Positions 1-8,117 of a DNA stretch of 64,000 bases are shown one piece after another (the first letter of the stretch is position 1; each line of letters opens with the position of its first letter). Origin of the DNA: CAZRHH01 sp964599885 (GTDB lineage Bacteria; Chloroflexota; Dehalococcoidia; DSTF01; JACRBR01); NCBI GenBank assembly GCA_964599885.1, contig CAZRHH010000005.1, positions 26,919-90,918 of the forward strand. The letters are read 5' to 3'. Under the pieces are notes generated by a model, which was not told the origin of the DNA, made no database searches, and saw nothing but the letters and a program-made list of their open reading frames with translations. Made by a program: the position numbers and the translations under genes.

Positions 1-2
1 CC

Positions 3-509
3 GACGTGCAACACCTGCCGTTCGGCGCGGCAACGTTCGGCCGCGTGATGGCCAATCACATGCTCTACCACGTGCCCGACCAGACGGCTGCGCTCGAAGA
101 ACTGCGCCGAGTCGCCACGCCGGGCGCTCGCATCGTCCTCGCCACGAACGCCGCCGACAACGGTGCCCGTCTCTACGACTTGCATGCAACAGCATGCCGC
201 GCCATCGGCCTCACACCGTCGGCGATGGCGACCGACAGCTTCACGCTCGAGCATCTGCCGCTCGTGCGCTCCGTCCTGCCATCCGCACAAGTCTTCCTGC
301 GCGAAGACGCGTTTGCGTTCCCCGATGCGGACGCGGCCATCCGCTACTACGCCTCCGCCGGCATCGACCAGATCGACGACCCACCCGCCGATGGCTCGCA
401 CCGCGCCCGTCTCCTCGTCGACGTAGCGGCCGCCATCAACGACATCATCGCCACCGAAGGCCGGCTCCTCGTACCAAAAAACGCCGGCTGCTTCGTAGGC
501 GACGTTTAG
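3..509 (+). CDS. SAM-dependent methyltransferase, C-terminal part (5' end outside window)
   Basis: This is the C-terminal part of a class I (UbiE/type 11-like) methyltransferase. The reading frame is open to the window edge and begins inside the motif D-V-Q-H-L-P-F, which normally follows the acidic residue at the end of beta-strand 4. The later stretch MANHMLYHVPD and the segment P-G-A-R-I-V-L-A-T-N match the post-motif II helix and the motif III strand. The glycine-rich SAM loop must lie upstream. A GTG at position 6 exists but is internal to the fold, so it is not taken as the start. The substrate cannot be told. The gene ends with TAG and is followed by about 170 bases without a gene. Confidence 0.8.
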   Translation, partial: DVQHLPFGAATFGRVMANHMLYHVPDQTAALEELRRVATPGARIVLATNAADNGARLYDLHATACRAIGLTPSAMATDSFTLEHLPLVRSVLPSAQVFLREDAFAFPDADAAIRYYASAGIDQIDDPPADGSHRARLLVDVAAAINDIIATEGRLLVPKNAGCFVGDV

Positions 510-627
510 CCGTCACACGCGCCGCGGGAAACATGCTCAGCGCTGCGAATCACGGATCATGTGGCACGGGCTTTCAGCCGGTGTCACTCTGGCCCGCAGG
601 CCTAATTGAAGCAAACCTTCCTTGCCG

Positions 628-658
628 TTCTCTCCATCCTCCACTCTCCATCCTCCAG
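628..658. repeat. Pyrimidine-rich tandem CCATCCTCCA-type repeat
   Basis: Two near-copies of CTCCATCCTCCA lie head to tail in the gap between convergent genes. Related strings occur at 2005-2031 and 39131-39158, always in intergenic DNA. It looks like a dispersed low-complexity repeat family. No function can be assigned. Confidence 0.5.
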
Positions 659-682
659 TGCCCGATGAGGAGGCGACACGCC

Positions 683-1978
683 TCAGAATCTGGAGCGCGC
701 CACCCGCCACATCACCGCCCCCGCACCAACGACCGCCGCGACCAGCACCGCAACGATCGCGATCGTCACAACCGGCGTCCCATCGTCGTCGCCACCCGGC
801 GCCACACTGTCGCTGTCATCATCATCGCCGCCCGTTACGCTCGGCTGAGCGCTCACTTCATCCGTCGCTTCCGCGCTCGGCACGGCGCTCGGCGCGCGCG
901 CCTCCAACCCGACCGACTCGCGCCAGGCGTTCTCCAGGCCGAACTGGTCAAACCCGTACACCGACTCAAACGCCGGATCGATCCGCGATCCGTCTTTGAA
1001 GGTCTTAAGCAACTCGGCAAACTTCTCCGCCCCGTACGTCTCCACCAGGAAGTTGATGATCGAGCCCGCCTGGCCGTAGTACAAGAATGCTGTCGAGGCC
1101 ACGTCGCCGCTGGCCGACGAGTTCATCTCCGCAAACGTCAGCACACGGTCGCTGTTGATAGCCGACTCCAGCGCGATGTCGAATTTGGAGATGGGCTCCC
1201 GCTCCGCGTACACGGAGATACCTTCCTTCATCCAGTCCGGCACCCCAAACGGACCTTTCGTCGCGAACCCGGTGACGATATGGGCGATCTCGTGCCGCGC
1301 GTTGTCCAGCGTCGAACCCTCAGCCGACACCATAGTCGTGTCTGAATAGAACACCTCACCAAGTATCCTCAGCCCTCGCCCGATGCCAGGCGAGATCGCC
1401 AGTTGCATGTCATCCGCCGAGTCGTACAGAAACACCTTCACAGGGAAATCGACCACCGCTCCCTCAAGTTCGCCGACTTCCGCCAGTGTTTCGACTGCGG
1501 CGGCGAGTACCGCACGCGCTCTCGCCTCGTCCGCGTAGTAGTGCACGGTCACGCCGCCATCGCTGACAGTCGTGAACTCGAAGCGCGTATCCGCGTGTAC
1601 GTACAGTCGCGACGCGGTTTCCGTCCTGTTCCCGTCGGCGTCCTCGATATCCCAGTGGTAGGTGATCTCCGCGCCCGGAATGATGTAGATGCCGCGCCCA
1701 CTGGTGAGCGTGTACGTGCACGTAGTCGTCGCCGCGCCCACGCACGACGCGATCGCTGTGGCCCCGGTACCATCCGGCGCAACCTCGTAGCGCAGCCGCA
1801 CGTCTTCCGCTTCCGCCGGCGCGTTAAACGAAACCGAGAACGCCACCCCGGTCGGAAACTCGTTTCGCGCCTCCTCGTTCACGACAGCGATCGCTTCCTG
1901 CGCCCCTGCACCACCCGCGCCACCCAACGCCGCTATCACAAGCGCGCACGCCGCGACTACGGCGACTGCACAACGCAT
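683..1978 (-). CDS. Secreted, membrane-anchored peptidase MA-like metalloprotease
   Basis: This is a predicted exported zinc peptidase of the MA-like (gluzincin) group. The ATG at 1978 is preferred over an upstream in-frame ATG at 2017 because it places a signal peptide at the very N-terminus (MRC, a hydrophobic stretch, then G-A-Q). The zinc motif HEIAH lies near residue 229, followed by D-W-M-K-E-G-I-S with a Glu suited as third ligand. An all-beta region of about 120 residues precedes the catalytic domain. The C-terminus has an Asp/Ser-rich linker, then one membrane helix and a basic tail, so the protease domain would sit outside the cell, tethered by its end. The substrate is unknown. It is the gene downstream of prfB on the same strand. 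Confidence 0.75.
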   Translation of the reverse strand: MRCAVAVVAACALVIAALGGAGGAGAQEAIAVVNEEARNEFPTGVAFSVSFNAPAEAEDVRLRYEVAPDGTGATAIASCVGAATTTCTYTLTSGRGIYIIPGAEITYHWDIEDADGNRTETASRLYVHADTRFEFTTVSDGGVTVHYYADEARARAVLAAAVETLAEVGELEGAVVDFPVKVFLYDSADDMQLAISPGIGRGLRILGEVFYSDTTMVSAEGSTLDNARHEIAHIVTGFATKGPFGVPDWMKEGISVYAEREPISKFDIALESAINSDRVLTFAEMNSSASGDVASTAFLYYGQAGSIINFLVETYGAEKFAELLKTFKDGSRIDPAFESVYGFDQFGLENAWRESVGLEARAPSAVPSAEATDEVSAQPSVTGGDDDDSDSVAPGGDDDGTPVVTIAIVAVLVAAVVGAGAVMWRVARSRF

Positions 1979-2004
1979 CACCGGATCCACCCTTGAATCA
2001 CCCG

Positions 2005-2031
2005 CTCCATCATCCACCCTCCAGCGTCCAG
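2005..2031. repeat. Pyrimidine-rich CATCCACCCTCCA-type repeat
   Basis: This short pyrimidine-rich string of the same type as 628-658 lies between the prfB stop and the peptidase start. On the transcribed minus strand it is purine-rich. It could be part of the leader of the peptidase gene. Confidence 0.35.
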
Positions 2032-2058
2032 TCGCCGTGCAACGCGCCTGCGCCTCAC

Positions 2059-3163
2059 TTAGCTCTCCTCCCCAACCGTCGTCTTCAAATACGCCTTGAT
2101 CGCATCATCCAGATCGCCATCCAGCACGTTTGCCGCATCGCTCGTCTCGTAACCCGTCCGGTGATCCTTCACCATCTTGTACGGGTGCAGCACGTAACTG
2201 CGGATCTGATTGCTCCAGCCCGCGCTCACGTGCTCGCCTTTGATCTTCGCCTGCTCCTCCGCGTGACGCTTCAACTCCTGTTCGATCAGCCGCGCTTCGA
2301 GCACGCGCATCGCCGACTCCCGGTTGCGCCCCTGCGATCGCTCGTTCTGGCACGTCACGACGATCCCGCTCGGGATGTGCGTGATCCGGATCGCCGTCGA
2401 GTTCTTCTGCACGTTCTGTCCGCCGTGCCCGCTCGCGCGATACACATCGACACGAATGTCGTCGGCCGTGATCTTCACTTCCGCCGCGTCCGTCGCTTCC
2501 GGCAGCGCCTCGACGAGCGCGAACGACGTATGACGCCGGTTCTCCGAATCGAACGGCGAAAGCCGCACCAGCCGGTGTACCCCGCGCTCGCTCTTCAGAT
2601 AGCCGTACGCGTGCTCGCCCGTCACTTCGACCGTCGCGCTCTTGATGCCTGCCTCTTCGCCGGGCATCAGATCGATCACGTCAGCGCCGAAGCCACGCCG
2701 TTCGGCCCACCGCAGATACATCCGCAGCAGCATCTCCGCCCAGTCCTGCGACTCCGTGCCGCCCGCCCCCGCGTGAATGGCGATGATCGCGCTGCGATCG
2801 TCGTACGGTCCCGAGAACGTCAGCTCGAACTCCAGCTCGTCCAGCTCCGCTTCGATCGCGGCCGCGTCCCGCGCGATGTCCTCGGCCGTCGCGTCGTCGT
2901 CCTCTTCCGACGCCAGCTCCACCAGCTCGGCCAGATCGGCGACGCGCGCCTCTAACCCGCGCCAGACATCGATCCGCTGGCGCACGGCCGAAAGCCGCCG
3001 CATCGTCGCCTGTGCCGGCTGCGGATCGTCCCAGAACTTCGGATCAGCGGACTGCGTTTCGAGCGCCGTCGCTTCTGCTTCTAGTTTGGGGATGTCAAAG
3101 ACGCACCATGACATGGCTCACGCGTTCGCGCAGCGCACCGAGATTCTCGCGAAGTTCCTGCAT
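2059..3163 (-). CDS. prfB: Peptide chain release factor 2 with programmed +1 frameshift
   Basis: RF2 recognises UGA and UAA stop codons and triggers peptidyl-tRNA hydrolysis. The sequence shows the stop-codon-reading tripeptide S-P-F (LVRLSPFDSENRRH) and the catalytic GGQ loop (SGHGGQNVQKNSTAIR). The gene is read in two frames. The zero frame starts at ATG 3163 (MQELRENLG...), preceded by AAGGACGG, and runs 22 codons to CTT, where an in-frame TGA stops it. Translation resumes in the +1 frame at GAC (3096-3094) and continues for 345 residues, giving about 367 residues, close to the 365 of E. coli RF2. CTT-TGA-C is the classic autoregulatory RF2 recoding site: low RF2 lets the ribosome slip. 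An ATG at 3114 would give a shorter protein but lacks the first helix. Confidence 0.95.
3094..3100 (-). promoter_or_regulatory. RF2 programmed +1 frameshift site (CTTTGAC)
   Basis: The heptamer CTTTGAC on the minus strand is identical to the slippery stop of E. coli prfB. The upstream Shine-Dalgarno-like stimulator is weak here (GGTG, four bases before CTT) compared with the AGGGGG of E. coli. Confidence 0.92.
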
Positions 3164-3271
3164 GTCCAGTCCGTCCTTGTGTGCGGATGTCCGCCATCGA
3201 CTACGCCTACAGCGTAGCGAATCGATGGTCGCCAGTCCTGGAAGCTCCTGCCTATCCCAATGGACACAATG

Positions 3272-3309
3272 TAGGGGGCGCACCTACGTGTGCGCCCCGG
3301 TATCGCGCG
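3272..3309. repeat. Dispersed palindromic repeat (GGGGCGCAC...GTGCGCCCC)
   Basis: A 9-bp perfect stem (3275-3283 with 3290-3298) and a 6-base loop are followed by CGGTATCGCGCG. A second copy with the same flank (CGGTACCGCGCG) is at 49239-49276, and a related stem is at 53791-53810. It lies between the prfB start and the convergent end of the next gene. Confidence 0.6.
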
Positions 3310-3349
3310 GCCACCCTTCGGTCGCCGTCATCTGGACCGCAACCTGCGT

Positions 3350-4519
3350 CTAAAACTCTCCGCCGTCTCCAAGCGGTACCGAGGCGACCTGCTTTGCCGC
3401 CAGATCTTGGTTCAGGTATGCGAAGAACCCGTTCGAGTTCTCCGCGACATCCGGCGCCACCCAGACGTGCATCATCCAGCGCGCCTCTTTGACGTAGAGC
3501 CCGCCGATCGCCTTGCACCCCGCTTCGTCGGCCGCCTCGCTGGCCGACGTCTGGTTGAGACAGACACCCGCGTGCCCGTGCCACACGTCCAGATCGCCGG
3601 CGAACCCTTCGGGCGCCGCCGTGGTCGTCGCGCCGCCGCTGCCGGGCAATTGCAAGAACCACACACCCACCAGGCGCGCCTCTCCATCATCAATCTTGCT
3701 GAAGAGCAGGCCTTCCGGTCGCGCCGGATCGAACACGTTATCTGCCAGATAATCGATATTGATCCAGTGCTCGCCCATCGCCGTCACGTCGGCCGACACG
3801 CGAAAGTATCCCGCCGCCTGCGCCGCCTCGGCGGTGGCGAGCCGTTTGCCGACGTCGCTCGCCTGCGTCATTTGCGAGCGCAGGTATCCCAGCTCCTCGC
3901 CTGTCACCAGCCCATCCGGGATCATCGCCATCACCCGCTGGTCGTCCAGGCTGACGAGCTGCGTCATCGTCGCGTGCGTGCCGGCATCGTGTACGCCGTC
4001 GGCGTGCGCTGCGGCCCCGGCATGCGCAGCGCTGTCGTCGTGCGCTGCCGCACCGTTGTCCGCGGCCACAAGCCCATCACCGGCAGGCGCGCTCCGCGAT
4101 TCCAGCACTTCGCTCTCGCGCCCAAGCGTCATGTTCGCGTTGAATGCGTACGTACTGGCGCCCGCGCTCATCGCGAACACGCCCGTCCAGGCAGCGATCA
4201 ACGGCACGCACCGCCGCACTGCGCTTTCTACGGAGCCCGCAGACGTGAGCGCCGTGACCGACAGCGCACCGAGCAAGCCCGCGCAGATCACCATCGCCGC
4301 AACCAGCGCGACAATCGAACCCGGCTCGGACGTGCTGAACAACGCCTGCACGCCGTCCCCGCGTTCGTACCGCACGAGCTGAATGCCAAGCCCGGCGAAC
4401 AGCGCGAAGACGCCCGCCACAGCAACCGCCAGCCATGTCGATGGATGCTGAAGCGCCGTCGTAAGCCCCGATGCTTCGCTCGCCACTTCATGGCCCGATG
4501 GCGCGTTCCTAGTCGTCAT
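3350..4519 (-). CDS. Membrane protein with His/Ala-rich linker and conserved extracytoplasmic domain, function unknown
   Basis: I do not recognise this family. The N-terminal third has three hydrophobic segments: near residues 28-48, around 70-92 with the run L-V-A-A-M-V-I-C-A-G-L-L, and around 105-122. A linker of about 30 residues follows, rich in Ala, Asp and His (A-A-A-H-D-D-S-A-A-H-A and so on), which could bind metal ions. The C-terminal 190 residues form a soluble domain with several Trp, paired Cys and motifs such as WHGHAGVC and EGLLFSK. It probably faces outward. A cell-surface or metal-related role is only a guess. Confidence 0.6.
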   Translation of the reverse strand: MTTRNAPSGHEVASEASGLTTALQHPSTWLAVAVAGVFALFAGLGIQLVRYERGDGVQALFSTSEPGSIVALVAAMVICAGLLGALSVTALTSAGSVESAVRRCVPLIAAWTGVFAMSAGASTYAFNANMTLGRESEVLESRSAPAGDGLVAADNGAAAHDDSAAHAGAAAHADGVHDAGTHATMTQLVSLDDQRVMAMIPDGLVTGEELGYLRSQMTQASDVGKRLATAEAAQAAGYFRVSADVTAMGEHWINIDYLADNVFDPARPEGLLFSKIDDGEARLVGVWFLQLPGSGGATTTAAPEGFAGDLDVWHGHAGVCLNQTSASEAADEAGCKAIGGLYVKEARWMMHVWVAPDVAENSNGFFAYLNQDLAAKQVASVPLGDGGEF

Positions 4520-4627
4520 GGCTTCCCTCCAATATTCGCCAGTATCAGGATTGCCGGGTTTCCTTGCAACTGCGCCCTTCCCGACCTTCCGGCTCCCAAT
4601 GAACGCCCCACCAGCGACCAGCGACCC

Positions 4628-5398
4628 CTACGCCCCCTTCTTCGCCACCATCAAGTACCGCGTCTCCGTCAGCACGATGCCCTGCTCGCCACGGTGGGCG
4701 TCCTCAAACGCCAGCAACGCATCGATATCTGCCGCCGGATCGAAGTCCGGGATCTCCCACGGCGCCGTAAGCAGGCAGTACACGACGTCGCCCAGCGCCG
4801 CGTACGCTACGCGCCGTTCGTGGATCTGCGATTCAACCGTCAGCCCGGCCGACTCGAACTCCTGCCGGTACGTGGCGTAGTGGTCCGGGAACGCCGTCTT
4901 GCGCGGAAAGAACGGCCGCAGTTCATCCCAGCTCGATCCGCCAACCTGTTGCGTGATCGCGACGCCACCGGGCCGAAGGGCGCGCGCAACATCACTCGGC
5001 GTGAACGCCTCATGCCGGCTCAGGAACACATCGATCGAGTCGTCGGCGAACGGCAACCGCTCGCTGTCCGCCCCGAACACACGCACGCCCAGCGGCGTCA
5101 GCCGTTCGTGTGCGACAGCGAGATTCACATCCCACATTTCCGTCGCGACGAGGTGGGCGCCGGCTGCCGCGCCATCAACAATCCGCGCCAGCACCTCGCC
5201 ACCGCCCGTCCCGACGTCGAGTACCCACGCACCATCTCGTACATGTTCGCGCGCGAGCGCTTCGTAGTCCCACGGCGGCCCCGCATCGAGCGGCGTCTGC
5301 TGCACGTCGTCGAAGCTCCAGCCGGAGAACCGGCGCGCGCGTTCGATATACGGCCGCAGCGCAGCGATCGTCTCCTGTCGCCGTGCGTCGCGGGTCAC
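4628..5398 (-). CDS. Class I SAM-dependent methyltransferase
   Basis: The SAM-binding motif I is VLDVGTGGGEVLARI near residue 60. The motif after strand 4 is DSERLPFADDSIDVFLSRHEAF, and motif III is ALRPGGVAITQQVGG, in the usual order. The length of 256 residues is typical. The GTG start at 5398 overlaps the TGA of the upstream endonuclease V gene by four bases, so the two are translationally coupled and cotranscribed. The acceptor substrate is unknown. Methyltransferases of this form often modify small molecules. Confidence 0.8.
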   Translation of the reverse strand: MTRDARRQETIAALRPYIERARRFSGWSFDDVQQTPLDAGPPWDYEALAREHVRDGAWVLDVGTGGGEVLARIVDGAAAGAHLVATEMWDVNLAVAHERLTPLGVRVFGADSERLPFADDSIDVFLSRHEAFTPSDVARALRPGGVAITQQVGGSSWDELRPFFPRKTAFPDHYATYRQEFESAGLTVESQIHERRVAYAALGDVVYCLLTAPWEIPDFDPAADIDALLAFEDAHRGEQGIVLTETRYLMVAKKGA

Positions 5399-6516
5399 GA
5401 TGCCGCTCCTGCCGGTGGTTCGCCCATCTCACGACATTCGTAAACCAGCTCAAGCGCCGCGTCCTCGCCCGCCCACGCCGTGACCGGCTTCTCAAGAGCA
5501 ACGTAGTACTGCATGATCGCCCCACGAAGCGCTGAGGGCACGTCAAGCGGCGCACCGGCCGGCACGGCAAGCAGCTTGTGATCGCCATCACGCCGGAGCA
5601 GCACGTCGATCACCCGTACCGCCAGCCGCTCACCGCGCGCTCGTTCGTCGCCGTCGACCACCATCACGTCGAGCAGTTCGCCATCGGCCGGATTGATAAT
5701 GTCGATGGAGCATCCGTAGTGCGTGAGCATCGGCGGCAGATCGTGCTGGTAAACGACCGCATCGTCCGCCGCCACCCACTCCCACCGCCCCCGCTCCCCG
5801 GCGCGCTGCTCGATGACGATATCCAGCGTCGCTTGCAGCATCCGGCGCTTTGCGTCGCCCGCCGCGCGATCAGCGAGCCGCGGCGGCTCCGGCACGCGAT
5901 AGCCACGCGCGCACGCCAGCGCCCACCGCTCCGCCGACGAGAGACTGATCCGGTGCCCCACGGAAACGTAGATCGAACGCACTCCTTGCCGCGTCCGCAG
6001 CATCGAACCGATCACTTCGCCAGCATCCGTCAGGTTCGCGCGCGAACCGCGAAGTCCCGCTACCGTGCCTTGCTCGCCGATGAGGCGCGACTTGGCGACA
6101 CCGACCGTCGGCAGATCAAGCAGCAGCCCGACGTGGCACGCAAACCCAAACCGACGCGGATGCGCGTACCCATGCCCATCGACCATCAGCAGGTCCGGCG
6201 TTCCACTGAGCCGCGCGAACGCCTCCAGCAGCACCGGCGTCTCGCGGAACGACAGCAGCCCCGGCACATACGGAAACGTCACGGGCACTTCGACGGTCAC
6301 GCGTTCGGCGATCTCCATCGACGGATACGCCAGCAGCACCACCGCGCCCACCCCTCGCCCGTTCGGCTTGTCGAACGCGACGTCGGCGCCGGCAACCAGC
6401 CGCACGTCCGAGTCCGGCAGCTCCCCAGTGCGAATCACCCGCTGCGCCAGTTCGCGCTGCAAACTGATCGCTTCAGTCGGGCTCAGATCCCACGGATGCA
6501 ACGCCTCAATCCGCAT
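5395..6516 (-). CDS. nfi: Endonuclease V fused to an inorganic-pyrophosphatase-like domain
   Basis: The first ~220 residues match endonuclease V, which nicks DNA 3' of deoxyinosine. They show GADVAF (Asp45), YVPGLLSFRE, VDGHGYAHPRRFG, VGVAKSRL and GHRISLSS, covering the catalytic Asp, Glu and Asp. From about residue 222 the same frame runs into a soluble family I pyrophosphatase-like domain: VIEQRAG, W-E-W, HYGCSID, ADGELLDVMV and RRDGDHKLLAVP. These correspond to E. coli PPase E20, E31, Y55, D65/D70 and D102/K104. D67 is replaced by Glu, K29 by Arg, and R43 is not evident, so activity is uncertain. The start is ATG 6516, with a TACACT box six bases upstream and no Shine-Dalgarno. A longer in-frame ORF reaches 6891 but runs through the divergent gene. 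The substrate of the second domain is unknown. Confidence 0.88.
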   Translation of the reverse strand: MRIEALHPWDLSPTEAISLQRELAQRVIRTGELPDSDVRLVAGADVAFDKPNGRGVGAVVLLAYPSMEIAERVTVEVPVTFPYVPGLLSFRETPVLLEAFARLSGTPDLLMVDGHGYAHPRRFGFACHVGLLLDLPTVGVAKSRLIGEQGTVAGLRGSRANLTDAGEVIGSMLRTRQGVRSIYVSVGHRISLSSAERWALACARGYRVPEPPRLADRAAGDAKRRMLQATLDIVIEQRAGERGRWEWVAADDAVVYQHDLPPMLTHYGCSIDIINPADGELLDVMVVDGDERARGERLAVRVIDVLLRRDGDHKLLAVPAGAPLDVPSALRGAIMQYYVALEKPVTAWAGEDAALELVYECREMGEPPAGAAS

Positions 6517-6522
6517 GATGCG

Positions 6523-6528
6523 AGTGTA
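6523..6528 (-). promoter_or_regulatory. -10-like box for leaderless endonuclease V transcript (TACACT)
   Basis: TACACT lies six bases before ATG 6516. The same arrangement recurs at other starts here (6574, 10215, 13144), which suggests leaderless transcription. Confidence 0.4.
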
Positions 6529-6573
6529 CGCCACGGGGCCGCGTGTACCGTGGACGGAAAAGGCGGGCCACTG

Positions 6574-6579
6574 TACGCT
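6574..6579 (+). promoter_or_regulatory. -10-like box for leaderless transcript (TACGCT)
   Basis: TACGCT lies six bases before ATG 6586, with no Shine-Dalgarno sequence between. It is divergent from the endonuclease V box. The 69-bp gap also contains imperfect GTGTAC-CCACGG/GTGTACCGTGG repeats. Confidence 0.4.
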
Positions 6580-6585
6580 CGCCCC

Positions 6586-7227
6586 ATGGATGACCACGAT
6601 CGCCTGTCTCTGTCTTCCCTCGCGCAGCGCGAAGCGGCAGCTGCCGTGAGCGCGCTGGCCGCCGCTGAACGCGCCGTCGAAGCGGGCCACCTCAACGCCG
6701 CGAAGGTGCTGCGCGCCGCCGCTCACTCGTCTCGTGTGCGCGCGCTCGCGCTGCAGCGCATCGGCAGCACGAGCGACACGACCCTCATGGATGTCGAGTC
6801 GCTCCGCGTAGCCGCCGGATCGACGCTCGCAGCACTCAGTACGCTTGCCACCTCGGTCCGCGGCCTGCAACCATCGCTCGACGCGCTCCAATCATCGCAG
6901 CATCTCCTGGCCGAGACGCACACTGCCCTCGTTCGCGGACGCGATGTGCGCGAATCCGAGATCGCGCAATTCTTGTGGGGCTGCAGCGAGTGTGGTCTGC
7001 TCGTCGAGGCTCCCCGCCCAGAGATCTGTCCAGCGTGCGGCAGCATCGGCGGTGACTTTGAGATGTTCGCGCCGTTCTTCAGCGCGACGAGCGAACACCT
7101 GGCGCGCCGCCGCCCGCCGGAGATCGTCGAGATGCTCAGCGGTGACGGCGAGCGTGTCGAAGGGCTCTTACGCGACGTGCCCGACGCGGCGCTTCGTGCG
7201 CGACCCGCGGAAGGCGAATGGTCATGA
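6586..7227 (+). CDS. Zinc-ribbon helical protein, N-terminal part of a split DinB-family gene
   Basis: The first ~130 residues are helical and Ala-rich, followed by a rubredoxin-like zinc ribbon (CSECG...CPACG, near residues 128-146). After this the chain enters the first helix of a DinB domain (VEGLLRDVPDAALRARP) and reaches the conserved Gly-Glu-Trp-Ser, where TGA stops it. The rest of the DinB domain is in the next frame at 7224-7577. One missing base after TGGTC would restore a single protein of about 330 residues. Alternatively the ATGA overlap could allow reinitiation. The role of the intact protein is unknown; DinB-fold proteins are often metal-dependent thiol or small-molecule enzymes. 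Confidence 0.65.
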   Translation: MDDHDRLSLSSLAQREAAAAVSALAAAERAVEAGHLNAAKVLRAAAHSSRVRALALQRIGSTSDTTLMDVESLRVAAGSTLAALSTLATSVRGLQPSLDALQSSQHLLAETHTALVRGRDVRESEIAQFLWGCSECGLLVEAPRPEICPACGSIGGDFEMFAPFFSATSEHLARRRPPEIVEMLSGDGERVEGLLRDVPDAALRARPAEGEWS

Positions 7228-7577
7228 AGGAAATCGCCGGCCACATGATCGACATCGCCGAACTGTTCGGCCGCCGCGCCCGCGCGACGCTCGACCCGGC
7301 GGCGCCCAGCGTCGCCGAACGAACGCCGCTGCCCTGGAGACTCATCGAAGGGCAAGCGTATCCCGAGACGCCTCTCGTCAACATCCTGACGCGGTTCCGC
7401 GCCGCGGTGGACGACGCTCTTGCGATCATCACCAGCCTCGAAGACGGGGACTGGCGCCGGAAGGGGGAACTATCCGTCGGCCGCATCTCGCTGATCGATA
7501 TGGCGTCCTGGCTGGCGAACGACAACCTCGCGCACACCAAACAGATCGTGCTTCTCCGCGACGCGCCGGACGAATAG
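7224..7577 (+). CDS. DinB-like domain, C-terminal part of a split gene
   Basis: The chain begins MKEIAGHMIDIAELF, which is normally the second helix of the DinB four-helix bundle with its first metal-ligand His. It ends with NDNLAHTKQIVLLRDA, resembling the last-helix H-x-x-H region. It lacks the first helix, which is encoded at the end of the upstream ORF. Its ATG overlaps the upstream TGA as ATGA; an alternative ATG is at 7218. The sequence favours either a frameshifted single gene (or sequence error) or a translationally coupled two-chain protein. Confidence 0.6.
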   Translation: MKEIAGHMIDIAELFGRRARATLDPAAPSVAERTPLPWRLIEGQAYPETPLVNILTRFRAAVDDALAIITSLEDGDWRRKGELSVGRISLIDMASWLANDNLAHTKQIVLLRDAPDE

Positions 7578-7654
7578 CAGTACGCCAGCGCGAGCGGCGC
7601 GCCACCACCCACGAACTTGTACGCGCACATCGCGCCGACTAGGATGCATCCGAC

Positions 7655-8113
7655 GTGAAATACATCCCCGCAGTCGTCCTAGCATTCGTCGCGCCGGCCG
7701 TGCTCGTGGGCTGTGGCGTCGCCTTCTCGCCCGACGACGAAGGCAACGAGTTCTTTCAGTCGCTGGATGTCACCGGCGACAAGCGCGTCGGACAACTGTT
7801 GACGGCGGCCGTGACCTACGAGCAGTTCTACCCGCTATTCATCCACATGACCTGCGAACTCCGCCAGGAACAACAACTCGTAAAGTCGATCTCCGAGGCA
7901 ACCGTCCCGCCGCTCAGGGGTGGTACCCCCGGCACGACGCCGTTCCCCGGCAACTTTGCGTTCGACTTCACGGTCGAGGAACCGGGCAACTACCGCGTCG
8001 AGTGTCTCACGCCGCGCGATGAGGACAACTACATCATCGACGAGTTCACGATCGCATCAGCTCCGGCCGAAACTCCGACGCCCGCGCTCGGCGCCGACGA
8101 AAACGCGCAGTAA
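7655..8113 (+). CDS. Small secreted lipoprotein, function unknown
   Basis: A type II signal peptide ends in the lipobox V-L-V-G-C near residue 20, so the protein should be lipid-anchored outside the membrane. The remaining ~130 residues contain two well-spaced Cys (MTCELRQ and RVECLTP) that could form a disulfide in a small beta-sandwich. The tail is Pro/Thr/Ala-rich. The start is GTG 7655. It is followed four bases later by another membrane-anchored protein, so the two probably form an operon. No family was recognised. Confidence 0.65.
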   Translation: MKYIPAVVLAFVAPAVLVGCGVAFSPDDEGNEFFQSLDVTGDKRVGQLLTAAVTYEQFYPLFIHMTCELRQEQQLVKSISEATVPPLRGGTPGTTPFPGNFAFDFTVEEPGNYRVECLTPRDEDNYIIDEFTIASAPAETPTPALGADENAQ

Positions 8114-8117
8114 ACCC

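Noticed and set aside
3290..5443. A 717-codon plus-strand ORF
   Set aside because: It is antisense to two well-supported minus-strand genes and is Arg/His-rich with no domain signal, as expected from high-GC shadow frames.
6517..6891. N-terminal extension of endonuclease V
   Set aside because: The extension runs through the divergent zinc-ribbon gene and is Arg-rich; homology begins at ATG 6516.
7215..7230. Programmed frameshift in the zinc-ribbon/DinB gene
   Set aside because: There is no slippery heptamer like the one in prfB; a plain indel or coupled restart is simpler.
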